Below the pieces are notes generated by a model that searched no databases, had not been told where the DNA came from, and saw only the letters and a list, made by a program, of their open reading frames with translations. A program made the position numbers and the translations under genes. Shown piece after piece: positions 6,329 to 7,785 of a stretch of 7,785 nucleotides of DNA (position 1 is the first letter of the stretch; the number at the start of each line of letters is the position of its first letter). The DNA comes from Gammaproteobacteria bacterium. Lineage in GTDB: Bacteria; Pseudomonadota; Gammaproteobacteria; SZUA-152. The stretch lies in assembly GCA_030599435.1 (NCBI GenBank), contig JAUVNZ010000066.1:1-7785 (forward strand), read 5' to 3'.

Positions 6329-7369
6329 ATGTTTCGTAGTGACTTCCATTTCGACCTTCCCCAGGAGCTGATCGCCCAATACCCATTGCCTGAGCGCACG
6401 GCCAGCCGCTTGCTGACTTTGACTGTTGGGGCTGTGCAGGATCGCCTGTTCTCAGATTTGACTGATTTACTGCAAGCCGGTGATTTACTGGTTTTTAACA
6501 ATACTCGCGTTATACCCGCCCGTTTATTTGGTGTTAAGGAAACGGGTGGCAAGGTTGAGGTGTTAGTAGAGCGAGTACTGGATGATTTTCGAGTGTTGGC
6601 TCATGTACGTGCCAGTAAATCTCCCAAAGCGACAACCAAATTGTTATTAGAAGGTGGTGTGGATGTTACGGTTTTAGGGCGTGACGGAGAATTATTTGAA
6701 TTGCGATTCGAAGGTGATGACTCTGCGATTAACCAACTGGAACAACATGGCCACATGCCATTGCCTCCTTATATTGAGCGAGAAGATGAATCAAATGACC
6801 GTGACCGATATCAAACGGTGTATGCAAAAAAACAGGGCGCAGTAGCAGCGCCGACAGCCGGCTTACATTTTGATCAGCCGTTATTAGATAAGCTGGCCGA
6901 CATGGGTGTGTCTTCGACTTTCGTAACTTTGCATGTAGGTGCAGGCACTTTTCAGCCGGTTCGTGTGGATAATATTTCTGATCATCATATGCATGCGGAG
7001 TACATTGAAGTTGGAACCGATGTAGTGGAAGCAGTTCAAAAGACACGAGCTAATGGAGGACGAGTTTTTGCTGTTGGTACCACTAGCGTGCGCGCACTGG
7101 AGAGCGCGGCAAGTGAAGGAAAGCTTTCAATCTATAGTGGCGACACCAATATTTTTATAACACCAGGTTATCAGTTCAAAGTGGTTGATGGTTTAATAAC
7201 AAATTTCCATTTACCTGAATCAACATTACTTATGCTGGTTTGTGCTTTTGCTGGATATGAAAATGTGATGGCCGCATATCGGCATGCGGTGGAAGAGGGC
7301 TATCGATTTTTTAGTTATGGTGATGCAATGTTAATAACCCTGGCGGACTCTGGAAGTGAAAACACCTGA
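6329..7369 (+). CDS. queA: S-adenosylmethionine:tRNA ribosyltransferase-isomerase QueA
   Basis: QueA transfers and isomerises the ribosyl part of S-adenosylmethionine onto preQ1 at position 34 of GUN-anticodon tRNAs, forming epoxyqueuosine, the step after Tgt in queuosine synthesis. The 346-residue product is near the 356 of E. coli QueA. Conserved blocks run the full length: [13 protein letters not shown] (56-68), GHMPLPPYI (141-149), [12 protein letters not shown] (170-181), [11 protein letters not shown] (201-211), [10 protein letters not shown] (250-259), [14 protein letters not shown] (291-304) and [10 protein letters not shown] (325-334). The ATG at 6329 is chosen because [21 protein letters not shown] aligns with the family N terminus. 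An in-frame ATG at 6173 would add 52 residues that do not look like QueA and cross the hairpin element. No good Shine-Dalgarno sequence precedes 6329. Downstream is an RpfE-like gene overlapping by 14 bp; tgt, a common partner, is not visible in the window. Confidence 0.97.
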   Translation: MFRSDFHFDLPQELIAQYPLPERTASRLLTLTVGAVQDRLFSDLTDLLQAGDLLVFNNTRVIPARLFGVKETGGKVEVLVERVLDDFRVLAHVRASKSPKATTKLLLEGGVDVTVLGRDGELFELRFEGDDSAINQLEQHGHMPLPPYIEREDESNDRDRYQTVYAKKQGAVAAPTAGLHFDQPLLDKLADMGVSSTFVTLHVGAGTFQPVRVDNISDHHMHAEYIEVGTDVVEAVQKTRANGGRVFAVGTTSVRALESAASEGKLSIYSGDTNIFITPGYQFKVVDGLITNFHLPESTLLMLVCAFAGYENVMAAYRHAVEEGYRFFSYGDAMLITLADSGSENT

Positions 7370-7785
7370 TCGCCAGTATAAAAATAGTTGTACTCTGATC
7401 GTTCCGGACCTACTGAAAAAACTGCCCGACGATGAAGAGTTTAATCGTAACGATAAATTGCAATTAAAAAGCCTGGAAATGTTGTTGGCAAAAGCCAAAC
7501 AACAATCACATGAACTTACTGGATTTGAGAAAAATCTGTTTGAGATTTTTGGAATTTCAACTTCCCTGGAAAAACCATTGGCCATTGCTCCGGTCAGTTA
7601 TCTTGCTGATACCGGCAATAAGACAGCAGGATGGTGCTTGCGCGCAGACCCTGTTCAGCTAACACCGGACCGCGATGAGCTAGTGTTGTCTGGCCCGGAA
7701 AGTTTATCACTGTCGATGTCTGAAGCAGAACATTTGGTGACGGAGCTGAATGTCTTGTTTGAAGAAGATTGGCGTCTGGAAGCGC
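7356..7785 (+). CDS. RpfE-like conserved protein of unknown function, N-terminal part (3' end outside window)
   Basis: A frame opened by GTG at 7356 stays open to the window edge (143 codons). It begins [20 protein letters not shown] and contains [12 protein letters not shown] (about residues 73-84) and [20 protein letters not shown] (about 90-109). The block GWCLRADPV followed by a DRD motif is characteristic, as I remember it, of the uncharacterised RpfE-type family, sometimes loosely annotated as phosphoglycerate-mutase-like because of its IPxLL-like N terminus; no enzymatic activity is assumed. Upstream in the same frame a TAA at 7335 closes the frame and no ATG occurs before codon 41, so GTG 7356 is the only sensible start. 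It overlaps the queA 3' end by 14 bp in a different frame, which suggests coupled translation. The start codon and missing 3' end make it easy to overlook. The coding call is firm; the family call is less so. Confidence 0.75.
   Translation, partial: MKTPDRQYKNSCTLIVPDLLKKLPDDEEFNRNDKLQLKSLEMLLAKAKQQSHELTGFEKNLFEIFGISTSLEKPLAIAPVSYLADTGNKTAGWCLRADPVQLTPDRDELVLSGPESLSLSMSEAEHLVTELNVLFEEDWRLEA

Overview
The window looks like ordinary chromosome from a gammaproteobacterium with medium to low GC. The Mfd, QueA and Pgi proteins read as close relatives of gammaproteobacterial homologues (judged from remembered family sequences), and the tRNA gene encodes its own CCA end. No transposase, integrase, phage gene, CRISPR array or defence gene is visible.

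Layout from left to right: (1) The window opens inside a plus-strand gene that encodes the end of an EAL-type cyclic-di-GMP phosphodiesterase domain. It runs tail to tail into mfd and overlaps it by 8 bp. (2) A long minus-strand block follows. It holds mfd (transcription-repair coupling factor), a small exported DsrE/DsrF-like protein, and pgi (a short-type glucose-6-phosphate isomerase), with gaps of about 105 to 115 bp and no convincing terminators between them. (3) Upstream of pgi is an AT-rich stretch with a 30-bp-period direct repeat, then a minus-strand tRNA-Leu(CAA) whose anticodon stem has a C-C mismatch. (4) Between the tRNA and queA, which point away from each other, lies a non-coding stretch of about 100 nt packed with inverted repeats (6165-6261). 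It is the part of the window least explained by known genes and the best candidate for a dispersed structured element. (5) queA (queuosine biosynthesis) follows on the plus strand. (6) A GTG-started gene for an RpfE-like protein of unknown function overlaps the queA 3' end by 14 bp and runs off the right edge.

The genes do not form one pathway. They are housekeeping functions (strand-specific DNA repair, glycolysis/gluconeogenesis, translation and tRNA modification) beside a signalling gene. queA and the RpfE-like gene overlap and are probably translated from one message. pgi, the DsrE-like gene and mfd share a strand and could be partly co-transcribed, although each gap has room for its own promoter.

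I did not find a clear new multi-gene system. The observations most worth a second look are the hairpin-rich element at 6165-6261, the periodic repeat upstream of pgi, and the unpaired C29/C41 position in the tRNA-Leu.
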